Assembly: GCA_947497245.1 (NCBI GenBank)
Contig: CANMFO010000008.1
Coordinates: 1 to 64,000, forward strand
Direction of reading: 5' to 3'
DNA: 64,000 nt
Origin: an uncultured Flavobacteriaceae bacterium
Lineage (GTDB): Bacteria > Bacteroidota > Bacteroidia > Flavobacteriales > Flavobacteriaceae
The position numbers and the translations under genes were made by a program. The notes under the pieces are model-generated. The model ran no database searches. It had not been told where the DNA came from and was given only the letters and a program-made list of their open reading frames with translations. Positions 43,286-54,190 of this stretch are shown here, one piece after another. Each line of letters opens with the position of its first letter. Positions within the stretch are counted from its first letter, which is position 1.

Positions 43286-43438
43286 ATGGCAAAGAAGACA
43301 GTAGCGAGTTTACAGACGAGTTCAAAAAGATTGACCAAAGCCATTAAGATGGTGAAATCACCAAAAACGGGTGCCTATACCTTTTCAGAGGCGGTGATGC
43401 CCCCGGAAATGGTAAATGAATGGTTGTCAAAAAAATAG
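43286..43438 (+). CDS. DUF4295 family ribosome-associated small protein
   Basis: This short gene encodes 50 residues, MAKKTVASLQ to EWLSKK, typical of the DUF4295 proteins found after L33 in almost every Bacteroidota genome. It is basic and probably binds rRNA (it is often suspected to be a ribosomal component). The terminator at 43459 follows it. Confidence 0.93.
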   Translation: MAKKTVASLQTSSKRLTKAIKMVKSPKTGAYTFSEAVMPPEMVNEWLSKK

Positions 43439-43458
43439 AAGGAACACACATAATTTTT

Positions 43459-43490
43459 AAAAGCTACTCTCGAAAGAAAGTAGCTTTTTT
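43459..43490 (+). terminator. Terminator after rpmB-rpmG-DUF4295
   Basis: AAAAGCTACT and AGTAGCTTTT form a 10-bp stem with a T run on the plus strand, separating this block from ftsY. Confidence 0.85.
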
Positions 43491-43529
43491 ATTTTCTATC
43501 TTTAGGGTCACTAAAATGCAAAGGAACTC

Positions 43530-44492
43530 ATGAGCCTATTCAAAAATATATTCTCCTCGAAAAAAAAAGAAAATTTGGACAAGGGTCTGGAAAAATCCAA
43601 GGCCAGTTTTTTTTCGAAGTTGGGCAAGGCGGTCGCTGGAAAATCAAAGGTTGATGACGATGTTTTGGACAATCTCGAAGAGGTTTTGGTCTCGTCGGAT
43701 GTGGGGGTCGCGACCACTTTGAAAATTATCGACCGCATCGAAGCAAGGGTCTCGAAAGACAAATATATGGGTACGGAGGAGCTCAATGTCATTCTGCGGG
43801 AAGAGATTGCCGGATTGCTCTCTGAGACAAATCTTGGCGAAGAAACAGAAATTAGCCTTCCCATGGGCGTTAAACCCTATGTGATCATGGTAGTGGGCGT
43901 GAACGGAGTGGGCAAAACGACCACTATCGGCAAGTTGGCCTACCAGTTAAAGGCCCAGGGCTACAAAGTGGTCTTAGGTGCTGCTGATACTTTTAGGGCC
44001 GCGGCGATAGATCAACTCCAGGTTTGGGCTGATCGTGTCGATGTCCCTATAGTGAAACAGAACATGGGGAGCGATCCTGCCTCCGTTGCCTTCGATACTT
44101 TGAGTTCGGCCATTACCCAGGAAGCGGATGTCGTGATCATTGATACTGCCGGGAGATTGCACAACAAAGTAAATTTGATGAACGAGCTGGCCAAAGTAAA
44201 AAGGGTCATGCAAAAAGTGGTGGAAGATACCCCGCATGAAGTACTTTTGGTGCTCGATGGTTCCACAGGTCAGAACGCCTTTGAACAGGCCAGGCAATTT
44301 ACCAAGGCCACTGAGGTCACCTCCTTGGCAGTTACCAAACTGGACGGCACCGCAAAGGGCGGCGTGGTGATCGGGATATCGGACCAATTTCAGATTCCGG
44401 TGAAATATATCGGAGTCGGCGAAGGAATCGAAGACCTTCAGGTTTTCAACAAATATGAATTTGTAGACTCTTTTTTTAACACCTCAGTTTGA
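43530..44492 (+). CDS. ftsY: Signal recognition particle receptor FtsY
   Basis: The 320-residue GTPase has a basic N-terminal region, the N domain and a complete G domain: GVNGVGKTTTIGKLAY (G1), VVIIDTAGRLHNKVNLMNEL (G3) and TKLDGTAKGGVVIG (G4). It docks SRP-ribosome complexes at the membrane and works with the SecYEG/YidC machinery; yidC itself lies 5 kb further on. The acidic A domain of enterobacterial FtsY is missing, which is normal for this phylum. Confidence 0.96.
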   Translation: MSLFKNIFSSKKKENLDKGLEKSKASFFSKLGKAVAGKSKVDDDVLDNLEEVLVSSDVGVATTLKIIDRIEARVSKDKYMGTEELNVILREEIAGLLSETNLGEETEISLPMGVKPYVIMVVGVNGVGKTTTIGKLAYQLKAQGYKVVLGAADTFRAAAIDQLQVWADRVDVPIVKQNMGSDPASVAFDTLSSAITQEADVVIIDTAGRLHNKVNLMNELAKVKRVMQKVVEDTPHEVLLVLDGSTGQNAFEQARQFTKATEVTSLAVTKLDGTAKGGVVIGISDQFQIPVKYIGVGEGIEDLQVFNKYEFVDSFFNTSV

Positions 44493-44699
44493 AGGGTCCG
44501 GCCCAGTTTCTGCGGTAACGGGGAATCCGGGAAAGGGTATACTGCTGACATCGATGGCCCTGGAAGGGAAGGTACCTTTTCTTTTTCTTTCCACAAGACA
44601 AAATCGTAGCTCGGCTCGGCTCTGGAGTGCCCTCCCCTCCTTGCCCTGGTCCAACGGAAAATGGATCGATTTGTACAGATGAACCGAAAATACCCAAGG

Positions 44700-46406
44700 A
44701 TGGAACCTCACCTTAAAATAGCACTGGCCTTAAAATACATTTTTCTACTGCCCCTCTTTTCGGTAGTTTTTTCTTGTAGCGGAGAAAAAAAGGCAGGGGA
44801 GGAGGTGGTTTTGTGGATGCCCTATAACGATTCCGCGGAAGTGGCTGCGAACAGGGATCATGAAATTGAACGGATGCGGTATTCCTTGATCCAATCAAAA
44901 GTGCTGGACAAGAATGAGGTATTCCGACCGTTGTACAATGCGGTTTCCAAAATGTCGGAAGCGACCTATAATGCCCTAAAGCCATTGGTGCTGGAGCAAG
45001 ATATCCCTACCATTCAATCCCATATTTCGAGTGGCGGACTGACCTACGAAAAACTGGCCCTCTTTTACCTCCATCGGATCTATGGATTCGAATTGGACAA
45101 TACCACCACCTTGAATACGATTATCGCATTAAATGATAAAGTTCTTGATGAGGCCCGGGCCTTGGACAAGGAGTTTCAAGCAGATCCAGGGAAATATCGG
45201 CACCCTATTTTTGGAATGCCCATTTTGGTGAAGGACAATATCAATACGGAGGGAATGAGGACCACGGCGGGTTCCGTTGCAATGATGTACAACAACGTGG
45301 ACGATGCCTTTATCATAGAACAATTGAAGACGAAAGGCGGTTTGGTCCTCGGGAAAGTGAACCTGAGCGAATGGGCCTATTTCCTTTGCAAGGGATGCCC
45401 TCTCGGCTACAGCGCCCTTGGTGGGCAGACCTTGAACCCATACGGACGACGGATTTTTGAATCGGGAGGCTCGAGTTCGGGAAGTGGCACTTCCGTGGCC
45501 GCCAACTATGCCGTTGCCGCCATTGGAACCGAAACATCGGGATCCATCCTGTCGCCCAGTAGTCAGAATTCGGTGGTGGGACTGAAGCCTACCATAGGCC
45601 TTTTGGGCAGAAGTGGTATCGTTCCCATTTCCAGCACTTTGGATACCCCGGGCCCCATGACAAAAAATGTGGTGGACAATGCCATTTTGTTGGACGCGCT
45701 TTTCGGACCCGACAAGGACGATCCCGCTTCCATAGAGACCAAATGGGGAGCAGGGTGGTACCATGCATCGAAATTGGAGGGTCGGCTGCTGGGCAATCGT
45801 TTCGGAGTTGTGGAAAATTTAATGGAAACGGATTCCATTTACAGGCAGACCGTGGAAAAGATAAAGGGATTGGGTGCGGAAATCATTGAATTTACACCAC
45901 CGGAGGTCAACATGGACGGATTTCTCAGCATCCTGAACATCGATATGAGAAACGATCTCCCAAGCTATATTGGGACATACGTAAAAAACGAGGACAGTGT
46001 AAAAGTCCGGTCCATTGCCGGGCTGGTCGAGTTCAACGCAGCCGATTCGTTGATTAGGATTCCGTACGGACAGGCTGTGTTCGACGGTATTCTGGCCGAT
46101 TCGACCTCGATGGAAGGGTTAAGGAAGATCAAGGCCACTTTGGAAAAAAGCGGGCGAACTTTCTTTGACACCGCGATGGACACCCATCGGTTGGACGCTG
46201 TCTTGTCCATCGACAACTACCATGCAGCCTATGCCGCTGTGGCCAAATATCCTGCTTTGACAGTACCCATGGGATACAGGCCCGATGGGGAACCGGTTAG
46301 CCTTACCTTTATCGGGAAGCCGCTGACAGAGTTGAAACTGTTAAAAATGGGCCATGCCTTCGAAAAGGCCAATCCGATCCGGAGAATGCCAAAAAATTAC
46401 GAATGA
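44700..46406 (+). CDS. Amidase signature family lipoprotein
   Basis: The product (568 residues from ATG 44700; ATG 44679 or 44661 are alternatives) has a lipobox at FSC-SG and an amidase-signature domain with the Ser-cisSer-Lys triad: Lys in LVKDNINTEG, cis-Ser in GGSSSGSGTS and nucleophile Ser in GTETSGSILSPSSQ. It should be a periplasmic or outer-membrane-anchored amide hydrolase; substrates in this family include peptides, N-acyl amides and drugs. Start position is uncertain, because three ATG codons precede the signal peptide. Confidence 0.85.
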   Translation: MEPHLKIALALKYIFLLPLFSVVFSCSGEKKAGEEVVLWMPYNDSAEVAANRDHEIERMRYSLIQSKVLDKNEVFRPLYNAVSKMSEATYNALKPLVLEQDIPTIQSHISSGGLTYEKLALFYLHRIYGFELDNTTTLNTIIALNDKVLDEARALDKEFQADPGKYRHPIFGMPILVKDNINTEGMRTTAGSVAMMYNNVDDAFIIEQLKTKGGLVLGKVNLSEWAYFLCKGCPLGYSALGGQTLNPYGRRIFESGGSSSGSGTSVAANYAVAAIGTETSGSILSPSSQNSVVGLKPTIGLLGRSGIVPISSTLDTPGPMTKNVVDNAILLDALFGPDKDDPASIETKWGAGWYHASKLEGRLLGNRFGVVENLMETDSIYRQTVEKIKGLGAEIIEFTPPEVNMDGFLSILNIDMRNDLPSYIGTYVKNEDSVKVRSIAGLVEFNAADSLIRIPYGQAVFDGILADSTSMEGLRKIKATLEKSGRTFFDTAMDTHRLDAVLSIDNYHAAYAAVAKYPALTVPMGYRPDGEPVSLTFIGKPLTELKLLKMGHAFEKANPIRRMPKNYE

Positions 46407-46472
46407 TTCGGCCCCTACAGGGTAACGGCCTCTTCCAAGAGGTGACCATGTCGCCACCTAATGTATGGAGGA

Positions 46473-47342
46473 TCAAACATCACAAATAGTGATCCCTTCC
46501 TTCAAGGCCGCAATTTTATCTTCCCAAGTAGGAATGAATTCCTGGGCCACATGGCCCTTAAACCCGGTTTTCAAAATGGCCCTCATAATGGCCGGATAGT
46601 ACAATTCCTGGGTCTCGTTGATTTCGTTACGGCCCGGATTGCCCCCCGTATGGTAATGTCCAAAATAGGGGTGGTATTCTTGAATGTTTCTGATGACATC
46701 GCCTTCCATGATCTGCATATGGTAGATGTCGTAAAGCAGTTTAAAGTTTTCCGAACCGAGTTGTTTGCACAGTTCCACCCCCCATTCGGTATGGTCGCAC
46801 ATATAATCGGCGTGGTCCACTTTTGAGTTAAGCAGTTCCATTTGAATGATTACCCCATGCTTTTCAGCGATGGGCATGATCTGCTTAAGGCCTTCCGCAC
46901 AGTTTTTGAGTCCAACCTGGTCATCCATACCATTTCGGTTCCCACTAAAGCAGATCAGGTTCGTATACCCCGCTTCGGCCACTTTCGGAATGACCTCTGC
47001 ATAATCCTTAATTAATGCTTCATGAAGTTTGGGGTCGTTCCAGCCTTCTTGAATGCCCATCCCGGCCCCCCAGCACATGGAGGCATGAATATTGTATTTT
47101 TTCATCAAGGGCCAATCTTCCGGACCTGTAAGGTCCATCGCCTTTATCCCCAGATCGTTTAGGTTTTTTAGAAAATCTTCCATGGGGATTTTGCCATAGC
47201 ACCAACGGCAAACACTGTGATTGATATTGTTCTTAAGTTCTGCGGGAAAGTTTTCATTCGGGCTCATGGCATTGCCAGTTTTGGAGGTCAACATTCCCAC
47301 AGAAGCTGCGGCTGAGGTACCTATGAATGTTCTTCTTTTCAT
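46473..47342 (-). CDS. Tat-exported TIM-barrel sugar isomerase-like protein
   Basis: The 289-residue protein has a twin-arginine signal (MKRRTFIGTSAAASVG) and a xylose-isomerase-like TIM barrel, with metal-site residues in IQMELLNSK, DYMCDHTEWG, LLYDIYHMQIMEG and the closing VAQEFIPTWEDK. It resembles hydroxypyruvate isomerases, and similar proteins occur in 3-keto-glycoside gene sets beside GMC/gluconate dehydrogenase pairs, one of which lies 10 kb away (57797-60098). Role in periplasmic sugar conversion is inferred. Confidence 0.88.
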   Translation of the reverse strand: MKRRTFIGTSAAASVGMLTSKTGNAMSPNENFPAELKNNINHSVCRWCYGKIPMEDFLKNLNDLGIKAMDLTGPEDWPLMKKYNIHASMCWGAGMGIQEGWNDPKLHEALIKDYAEVIPKVAEAGYTNLICFSGNRNGMDDQVGLKNCAEGLKQIMPIAEKHGVIIQMELLNSKVDHADYMCDHTEWGVELCKQLGSENFKLLYDIYHMQIMEGDVIRNIQEYHPYFGHYHTGGNPGRNEINETQELYYPAIMRAILKTGFKGHVAQEFIPTWEDKIAALKEGITICDV

Positions 47343-47420
47343 TTTTTCTTGTTTAATTTACGGGTCGCGTTGCCTGGTGCTTTATTTCATTTTTTAAAGA
47401 TAACAATATTACCTTTACGC

Positions 47421-47657
47421 ATGGATATGACACCCGACAAAGAAAAACTATTGGAATTGGCCCATTACCGAATGCCCTATGGCAAGTTCAAAGGACGGTA
47501 TTTGGTGGATCTGCCCGATGCCTATCTAATATGGTTCAAACAACAGGGTTATCCGTCGGGGAAGTTGGGCGATCTGCTCCGGTCGATGATGGAAATCAAA
47601 ATTAACGGACTTGAACCACTTATCCGTAGGGTTCAAAAAGATTTTCCCCAGCTTTAA
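47421..47657 (+). CDS. DUF3820 family small protein
   Basis: Starting at ATG 47421 it encodes 78 residues. The motif MPYGKFKGRYLVDLPDAYLI is the DUF3820 signature, and it resembles the C-terminal part of the exonuclease at 39697. ATG 47427 is an alternative. The domain is thought to accompany nucleases; its own activity is unknown. It is followed closely by pyrG with its own -7 element. Confidence 0.88.
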   Translation: MDMTPDKEKLLELAHYRMPYGKFKGRYLVDLPDAYLIWFKQQGYPSGKLGDLLRSMMEIKINGLEPLIRRVQKDFPQL

Positions 47658-47680
47658 GGCTGATTTCTGCTGGCAATTTG

Positions 47681-47688
47681 TATTTTTG
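47681..47688 (+). promoter_or_regulatory. Probable -7 element of pyrG
   Basis: TATTTTTG matches TAnnTTTG and lies 29 bp before the pyrG ATG. Confidence 0.55.
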
Positions 47689-47711
47689 CTTGCGTTACGA
47701 ATTCAACCTAA

Positions 47712-49355
<1,644 letters not shown>

Positions 49356-49371
49356 ACTGCACATTTGGACA

Positions 49372-49379
49372 TATATTTG
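49372..49379 (+). promoter_or_regulatory. Probable -7 element of yidC
   Basis: TATATTTG matches TAnnTTTG and lies 55 bp before the ATG. Confidence 0.5.
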
Positions 49380-49434
49380 CTCGGTCATGACCGTACCGGC
49401 CAAACAGGTCTTCGTGATCCCTAAACTGATTTAG

Positions 49435-51300
49435 ATGGAAGAAAAGAAAATCGATATCAATTCCATTATCGGCTTCATGCTGATATTTGGAATATTGATC
49501 TATATGTTTTACCAAAACCAGCCAACACCTGAGGAACTGGAGGCCGAGAAGGCTAAACAGGAACAGGTCGAGGCGGAAAGCAAACCAGAAGAGGTCCAGG
49601 CACCAGCGGTTGCCGAACCGGCACGCATAGATATGCAGGATTCCACCGCCGTGGCCAGCTACAAAAACTCCATGGGCGCTTTCGGTTATACCGCTCCTTC
49701 CGACGGTACCACCCAATTGGAAAACGATTTGGTACTGCTCGAAATCAGCAATAAGGGCGGGCAGATCGTGGAGGCCCGTATGAAGCAGTTCAAGACCTAT
49801 GATTCCGTTCCCGTATATCTTGTAAAGGATGGCAATGCGTCGTTCGGATTGAATTTCCATACTTCCGACAACCGGGTGTTGGACACGCAAGATTTGTTTT
49901 TCGAACCCTCAATTACCAAAAATGGAGAGAATCAGGTGCTTTCCATGAAAGCCAAAGTGGGCCCCGACCGGTTTTTGGAGTACCGTTACGAAATGAAACC
50001 TGATGAATATTTGGTGGACTTCACGATTCGCTCCCAAGGACTTAACGGGGTGTTGAACGGCAATCAGCCCATTAAGCTGGAGTGGAAATTGAAAGGGATA
50101 CGCCATAATAAAAGCGTTAAATATGAGAACCGCTATACCCGATTGACCTACAACCATGACGACGGGAAGATCAGCAAACTTGCCGAGGGAAGCGACGATG
50201 AGGAAACGGAGGAGGACGTCAAGTGGCTGTCCTATCGACAACACTTTTTTAGTTCCATCCTTGCCACCAACACACATTTTGAAACTGCCGACCTGAGCTC
50301 GAAAAATTTAGTGGAAGAGGAAAGCAAGACGGCAGGGTTCACAAAGGAGTATGCCTCGATAGCCTCCTTGAAATTGCAGGAGGGCGAGCTTTCGCAAAGC
50401 ATGCACTGGTACTATGGTCCTACCGATGTAGCCGTTTTGGACAACTATGAACAATTGGGTCTAGCGGATTCCATTCCTTTCGGATGGGGGATCTTCGGCT
50501 GGATCAACCGCTATGTATTTACCCCTTTCTACACCTTTTTAAGTTCCTTTTTGCCCTATGGGATCGCCATTGTGGTAATGACCATTTTGGTCCGGGTGGC
50601 CATGTCCCCAGTGACCTACAAGTCGTACCTGTCGCAGGCCAAGATGAAAATCTTAAAGCCGGAGATCGCTGAGCTCGGTGAAAAGTACAAGGACAATGCA
50701 ATGAAGAAACAGCAGGAGACCATGAAGCTGTACAACAAGGCGGGAGCGAGCCCCATGAGCGGCTGTGTCCCGGCACTCTTGCAGATGCCGATCTTCTACG
50801 CACTGTTCATGTTCTTTCCCACCTCGTTCGCACTCAGGCAGAAATCATTTTTATGGGCAGAGGATCTGTCCTCGTACGATACGATATTCGAGTGGACGAC
50901 CCATATCCCGCTGATTTCCTCCCTATATGGAAACCATGTGAGCCTGTTTCCCATATTGGCTTCCATTGCCATCTTCTTTTATATGATGATGACGACGGGT
51001 CAGAACATGCCGACCCAACCAGGTATGCCCAATATGAAGTTTATCATGTACCTAATGCCCTTTATGATGTTGATTTTTTTCAACAACTATGCCAGTGGCC
51101 TGAGTCTGTACTATTTTGTCTCGAACCTGATTACCATTGGAATCATGTTGGTGATCAAGAATTTTATCCTCGACGATGAAAAAATTCATGCCCAGATACA
51201 GGAGAACAAGGCGAAACCAAAGAAAGAAAACAAATTCCAACGAAAAATGCGGGAGATGATGGAGCAGGCCGAAGAACAAAAGAAGACGGGAAGGCGATAA
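49435..51300 (+). CDS. yidC: Membrane protein insertase YidC
   Basis: The 621-residue inner-membrane insertase has an N-terminal helix (residues 8-24), a long periplasmic beta-supersandwich domain (about 90-335), and a conserved core of five helices from residue 345 on. The core includes AMSPVTYKSYLSQAKMKILK, the region GCVPALLQMPIFYALFMFF, and a Lys-rich C-terminal tail that should bind ribosomes. It inserts and folds membrane proteins with or without SecYEG. FtsY lies 5 kb away, but the spacing shows no shared operon. Confidence 0.96.
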   Translation: MEEKKIDINSIIGFMLIFGILIYMFYQNQPTPEELEAEKAKQEQVEAESKPEEVQAPAVAEPARIDMQDSTAVASYKNSMGAFGYTAPSDGTTQLENDLVLLEISNKGGQIVEARMKQFKTYDSVPVYLVKDGNASFGLNFHTSDNRVLDTQDLFFEPSITKNGENQVLSMKAKVGPDRFLEYRYEMKPDEYLVDFTIRSQGLNGVLNGNQPIKLEWKLKGIRHNKSVKYENRYTRLTYNHDDGKISKLAEGSDDEETEEDVKWLSYRQHFFSSILATNTHFETADLSSKNLVEEESKTAGFTKEYASIASLKLQEGELSQSMHWYYGPTDVAVLDNYEQLGLADSIPFGWGIFGWINRYVFTPFYTFLSSFLPYGIAIVVMTILVRVAMSPVTYKSYLSQAKMKILKPEIAELGEKYKDNAMKKQQETMKLYNKAGASPMSGCVPALLQMPIFYALFMFFPTSFALRQKSFLWAEDLSSYDTIFEWTTHIPLISSLYGNHVSLFPILASIAIFFYMMMTTGQNMPTQPGMPNMKFIMYLMPFMMLIFFNNYASGLSLYYFVSNLITIGIMLVIKNFILDDEKIHAQIQENKAKPKKENKFQRKMREMMEQAEEQKKTGRR

Positions 51301-51365
51301 CGACTTTCCTCCCTATCCGAGACTTCGGAAACGGCAATGAAAAAGTATGGAAACCGCAAAACAAA

Positions 51366-51393
51366 AAACCCTGACCACAAGGTCGGGGTTTCT
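51366..51393. terminator. Hairpin after yidC, better as a minus-strand terminator
   Basis: AAACCC-GACC and GGTC-GGGTTT pair with one mismatch; T runs are stronger on the minus strand (TTTTTTGTTTTGC) than on the plus. Confidence 0.5.
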
Positions 51394-51647
51394 AGCATTA
51401 AATGGGTTTAGTTTGGTAAGATTTGGGACTGTAAAAATGTGATTTAAATCCCATTGAAAAAAAACTAAGTTGTCAAGTACCCATTTTTGTATGCTAAAGG
51501 ATGTTCTTTTGATGTTTGGTCGTTTTCACGGGTCCTTTCATCTATTTGGGACAAATGGAAAAGTGCGGGCTCATTTTTCCGGCTCCACTCCTTCTTGGTT
51601 GGGTCCCTGATTTTTGATCTTTGTGCTTATCCCCGGTCGCCGAAAAC

Positions 51648-51688
51648 AAAAACTTCCCTATAGCGGTTTCCCGTACAAGGAAGTTTTT
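51648..51688 (-). terminator. Terminator of the four-domain FAS1 gene
   Basis: AAAAACTTCC and GGAAGTTTTT form a perfect 10-bp stem with a 21-base loop; on the minus strand it lies 100 bp past the FAS1 stop and is followed by TTTTTGTTTTC. Confidence 0.7.
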
Positions 51689-51787
51689 CAACAACCAATA
51701 AACAACCTGCCGTAACCACCTTCAAAAGGCCTTTTGGGCCGATAAAGGTCGGCAGGCTAACCTAACATCCCGACATCGGATATTTTC

Positions 51788-53824
51788 CTAGTGTCTTTTG
51801 GGCAGACCCAATGCATCCAATACCTCGGTGGGCAGCAATACCTTGTCGACCACGTGCACAATGCCATTGCTGGCAATTTGATCGGCAAGTACTACATTGG
51901 CATCGGTAAGGGTCCAATCGCGAATGTCCACACCTCCGTTGAGGACCGCGAAGAGCGACTCACCCTGCTCCGCAACAATTTCTTGATGGTCGCTAAGGTC
52001 TCCGGAAGCCACAGCGGCACCGGATACTACATGATAGGTCAGCACCTTGGCCAACAGGGCCTTCTCCGCATCCGTATCGAAATCGTCCAAACTGTTGTAT
52101 TCGTGGCCCAAGGCATCCAACAGATCGGTAAAGGCGGCATTGGTGGGAGCGAATACGGTGAATGGACCGTCACCGCTCAGTACATCGACCAATCCGGCAT
52201 CGGCTTGGATCAAGGCGTCGACCAAGAGGCTAAGATCGTCAACGGACTGTGCCAAGCCCACGATGTTCGGGCTAGGGGAGGGCAGTAGGTCCAACACTTC
52301 TTGGGGAAGCAATACCTTGTTGATCACATGCACCACCCCATTGCTGGCCTCCACATCGGGTATGGCCACGGTAGCATTCGAATCGGTCGCATCTTCGATG
52401 TGGACGGTCCCATCCTTAATGTTGATGCCCACATTTTCCCCTTGGAAGGTCGCTATCACTTGTCCGTCGCTTAGGTCGCCCGAGAAGGCAGCTGTCCCAG
52501 CCACTACATGATAGGTCAATATCTTGACCAATAGCGCCTTTTCCTCCGCGGTGTCAAAATCTGCCAAGGCGTTGTAATCATCCCCAAGGGTATCCAACAA
52601 GGCAACAAAAGCCCCGTTGGTAGGTGCGAATACGGTGAACGGACCCTCTCCGGAAAGCGTTTCCACCAGCCCGGCATCGACTTGTTGCAATGTTTCGACC
52701 AATAAGCTCAGGTCATCGGTTGCTACCGCAATTTCAACAATGGTCTTCAAACTCAATGCAGTTACGAAGTCGAGGGCCGATTGCGGGAGCAGTACTTTAT
52801 CTATGGTATGGGCCACACCATTGGAGGCCATAATATCGGTACCGGTAATATTGGCATTGGTATCGGAGGCATCACCAATAACAAAGGTGTCCCCAGAAGC
52901 GATCACTCCGATCGAATTACCGGCAAAAGCGGTAGGAACGGATGTTTCGGACAAATCGGCCTCCGTCACCTTAACGGGCAGTACATGATATAGCAAGATA
53001 TCCTTTAACAGCGTCATTTCAGCCTCCGTATCAAAATCATCAAGACCATTGTAATCGTCCCCAAGGATTCCCAAAAGGGCCACAAAGGCATCATCGGTTG
53101 GGGCAAAGACGGTAAACGGACCTTCAGTTGAAAGGGTCTCGGCCAAACCTGCCTTGATTACGGCCGCTTCCAGAATGGATAGGGCCTCTGTTGCTACCAC
53201 AACATCTACCAAGGTTCCGACAGGATCCATGGAATCACCGCCAAGGGCATCCAACACTTCCTGGGGCAATAGCACCTGGTCTATGACATGTACAATGCCA
53301 TTGCTGGTTTCCACATTGGCCACGGCTACCTGGGCCGGGTCAACAGATTCCCCCTGTTTGTCCTTTATGGTTACCGTGCTACCGTCGATGCCCACGGTGA
53401 CCTCTTCGCCCTGTAAGGTGGCAATAATTTGACCATCGCTAAGATCGGTCGATTGGGCCGCGATGTCCTTGACCACATGATAGGTCAGTATTTTGGCCAA
53501 AAGGGCTTTCTCCCCAGGGGTGTCAAAATCTTCCAAGGAATCGAAACCATCCAGACTTCCCAAGAGGGAACTGAAGGCCTCATTGGTGGGCGCGAACACG
53601 GTGTACGTGGCCGTTTCATCGCTTAGGGCTTGGACAAGTCCGGCATCTGCGGCGACCAAGGCGTCTACCAGACTACCGAGCGCTGTGGTAGCTTGGGCGG
53701 TTTCGACAATATTGTTGTCGCTGTCCTTACCGTTAACGACATCATCATTTTTATCGCAGGAAAACGCAAAGAGCATGAAAGCTGCTAGAAATACCATAGG
53801 TTGTAATCTGAAATTCTTTTTCAT
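51788..53824 (-). CDS. Four-domain fasciclin (FAS1) lipoprotein
   Basis: The 678-residue product has a lipobox (AFSC, Cys23) and four tandem FAS1 domains, each ending in a H(V/T)I(D/N)KVLLP-type motif (HVIDQVLLPQEVLDAL, HTIDKVLLPQSALDFV, HVINKVLLPQEVLDLL, HVVDKVLLPTEVLDAL) and containing the core FAPTNAAF/FAPTDDAF. FAS1 domains mediate cell adhesion or polymer binding. The domains are similar but not identical, so they arose by duplication some time ago. The protein should sit on the cell surface or outer-membrane face. Confidence 0.93.
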   Translation of the reverse strand: MKKNFRLQPMVFLAAFMLFAFSCDKNDDVVNGKDSDNNIVETAQATTALGSLVDALVAADAGLVQALSDETATYTVFAPTNEAFSSLLGSLDGFDSLEDFDTPGEKALLAKILTYHVVKDIAAQSTDLSDGQIIATLQGEEVTVGIDGSTVTIKDKQGESVDPAQVAVANVETSNGIVHVIDQVLLPQEVLDALGGDSMDPVGTLVDVVVATEALSILEAAVIKAGLAETLSTEGPFTVFAPTDDAFVALLGILGDDYNGLDDFDTEAEMTLLKDILLYHVLPVKVTEADLSETSVPTAFAGNSIGVIASGDTFVIGDASDTNANITGTDIMASNGVAHTIDKVLLPQSALDFVTALSLKTIVEIAVATDDLSLLVETLQQVDAGLVETLSGEGPFTVFAPTNGAFVALLDTLGDDYNALADFDTAEEKALLVKILTYHVVAGTAAFSGDLSDGQVIATFQGENVGINIKDGTVHIEDATDSNATVAIPDVEASNGVVHVINKVLLPQEVLDLLPSPSPNIVGLAQSVDDLSLLVDALIQADAGLVDVLSGDGPFTVFAPTNAAFTDLLDALGHEYNSLDDFDTDAEKALLAKVLTYHVVSGAAVASGDLSDHQEIVAEQGESLFAVLNGGVDIRDWTLTDANVVLADQIASNGIVHVVDKVLLPTEVLDALGLPKRH

Positions 53825-54190
53825 AACAAAGTGTTTTTAAGTGATTATTGTTTAATATATTTTTAAATAAACCAAACAAAAATTTTAAAAAGAAATAGAA
53901 TGTTTTAAATGAAATACAGCAATTGTTTCCAGTATTTCACTGAATTTTATCTGTGTTTTCTATTTTTCTTGATAAAACGAACTTTTATCTGATCTTTACA
54001 GAAGATTGTCATTCTTGTAAATAGTTGCTTTTGTTTAATAAATTTTATTAAAAGTTTAACAAAATACTATAAACAAAACATTGAGCACTGGGCTCAATAC
54101 ATTCTCGGACAATACGATTTTGGATCATGGATAAAAAAAAAGACCGCCTTTTGGCGGTCTTTTTTTAGTTGTGGTTTACTTACTCCTATA
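53825..54190. other. AT-rich intergenic region between the two FAS1 genes
   Basis: These 366 bp hold the leader of the first FAS1 gene (low GC, no perfect -7 element) and the terminator of the second (54133-54167). No other feature was seen. Confidence 0.65.
54133..54167 (-). terminator. Terminator of the two-domain FAS1 gene
   Basis: AAAGACCGCC and GGCGGTCTTT form a perfect stem with loop TTTT, with A and T runs of nine and seven; placed 24 bp beyond the minus-strand gene end. Confidence 0.9.

Larger units (their letters stand above)
51301..51787. other. Intergenic region after yidC
   Basis: These 487 bp contain a weak terminator (51366-51393) and a stronger minus-strand terminator (51648-51688); no gene, RNA family or repeat is recognised between them. 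Open frames are short and AT-skewed. Confidence 0.65.

Noticed and set aside
51788-53824. Regular repeats that could suggest a CRISPR array
   Set aside because: The repeats are long in-frame FAS1 domain copies within one coding sequence, not short spaced repeats.
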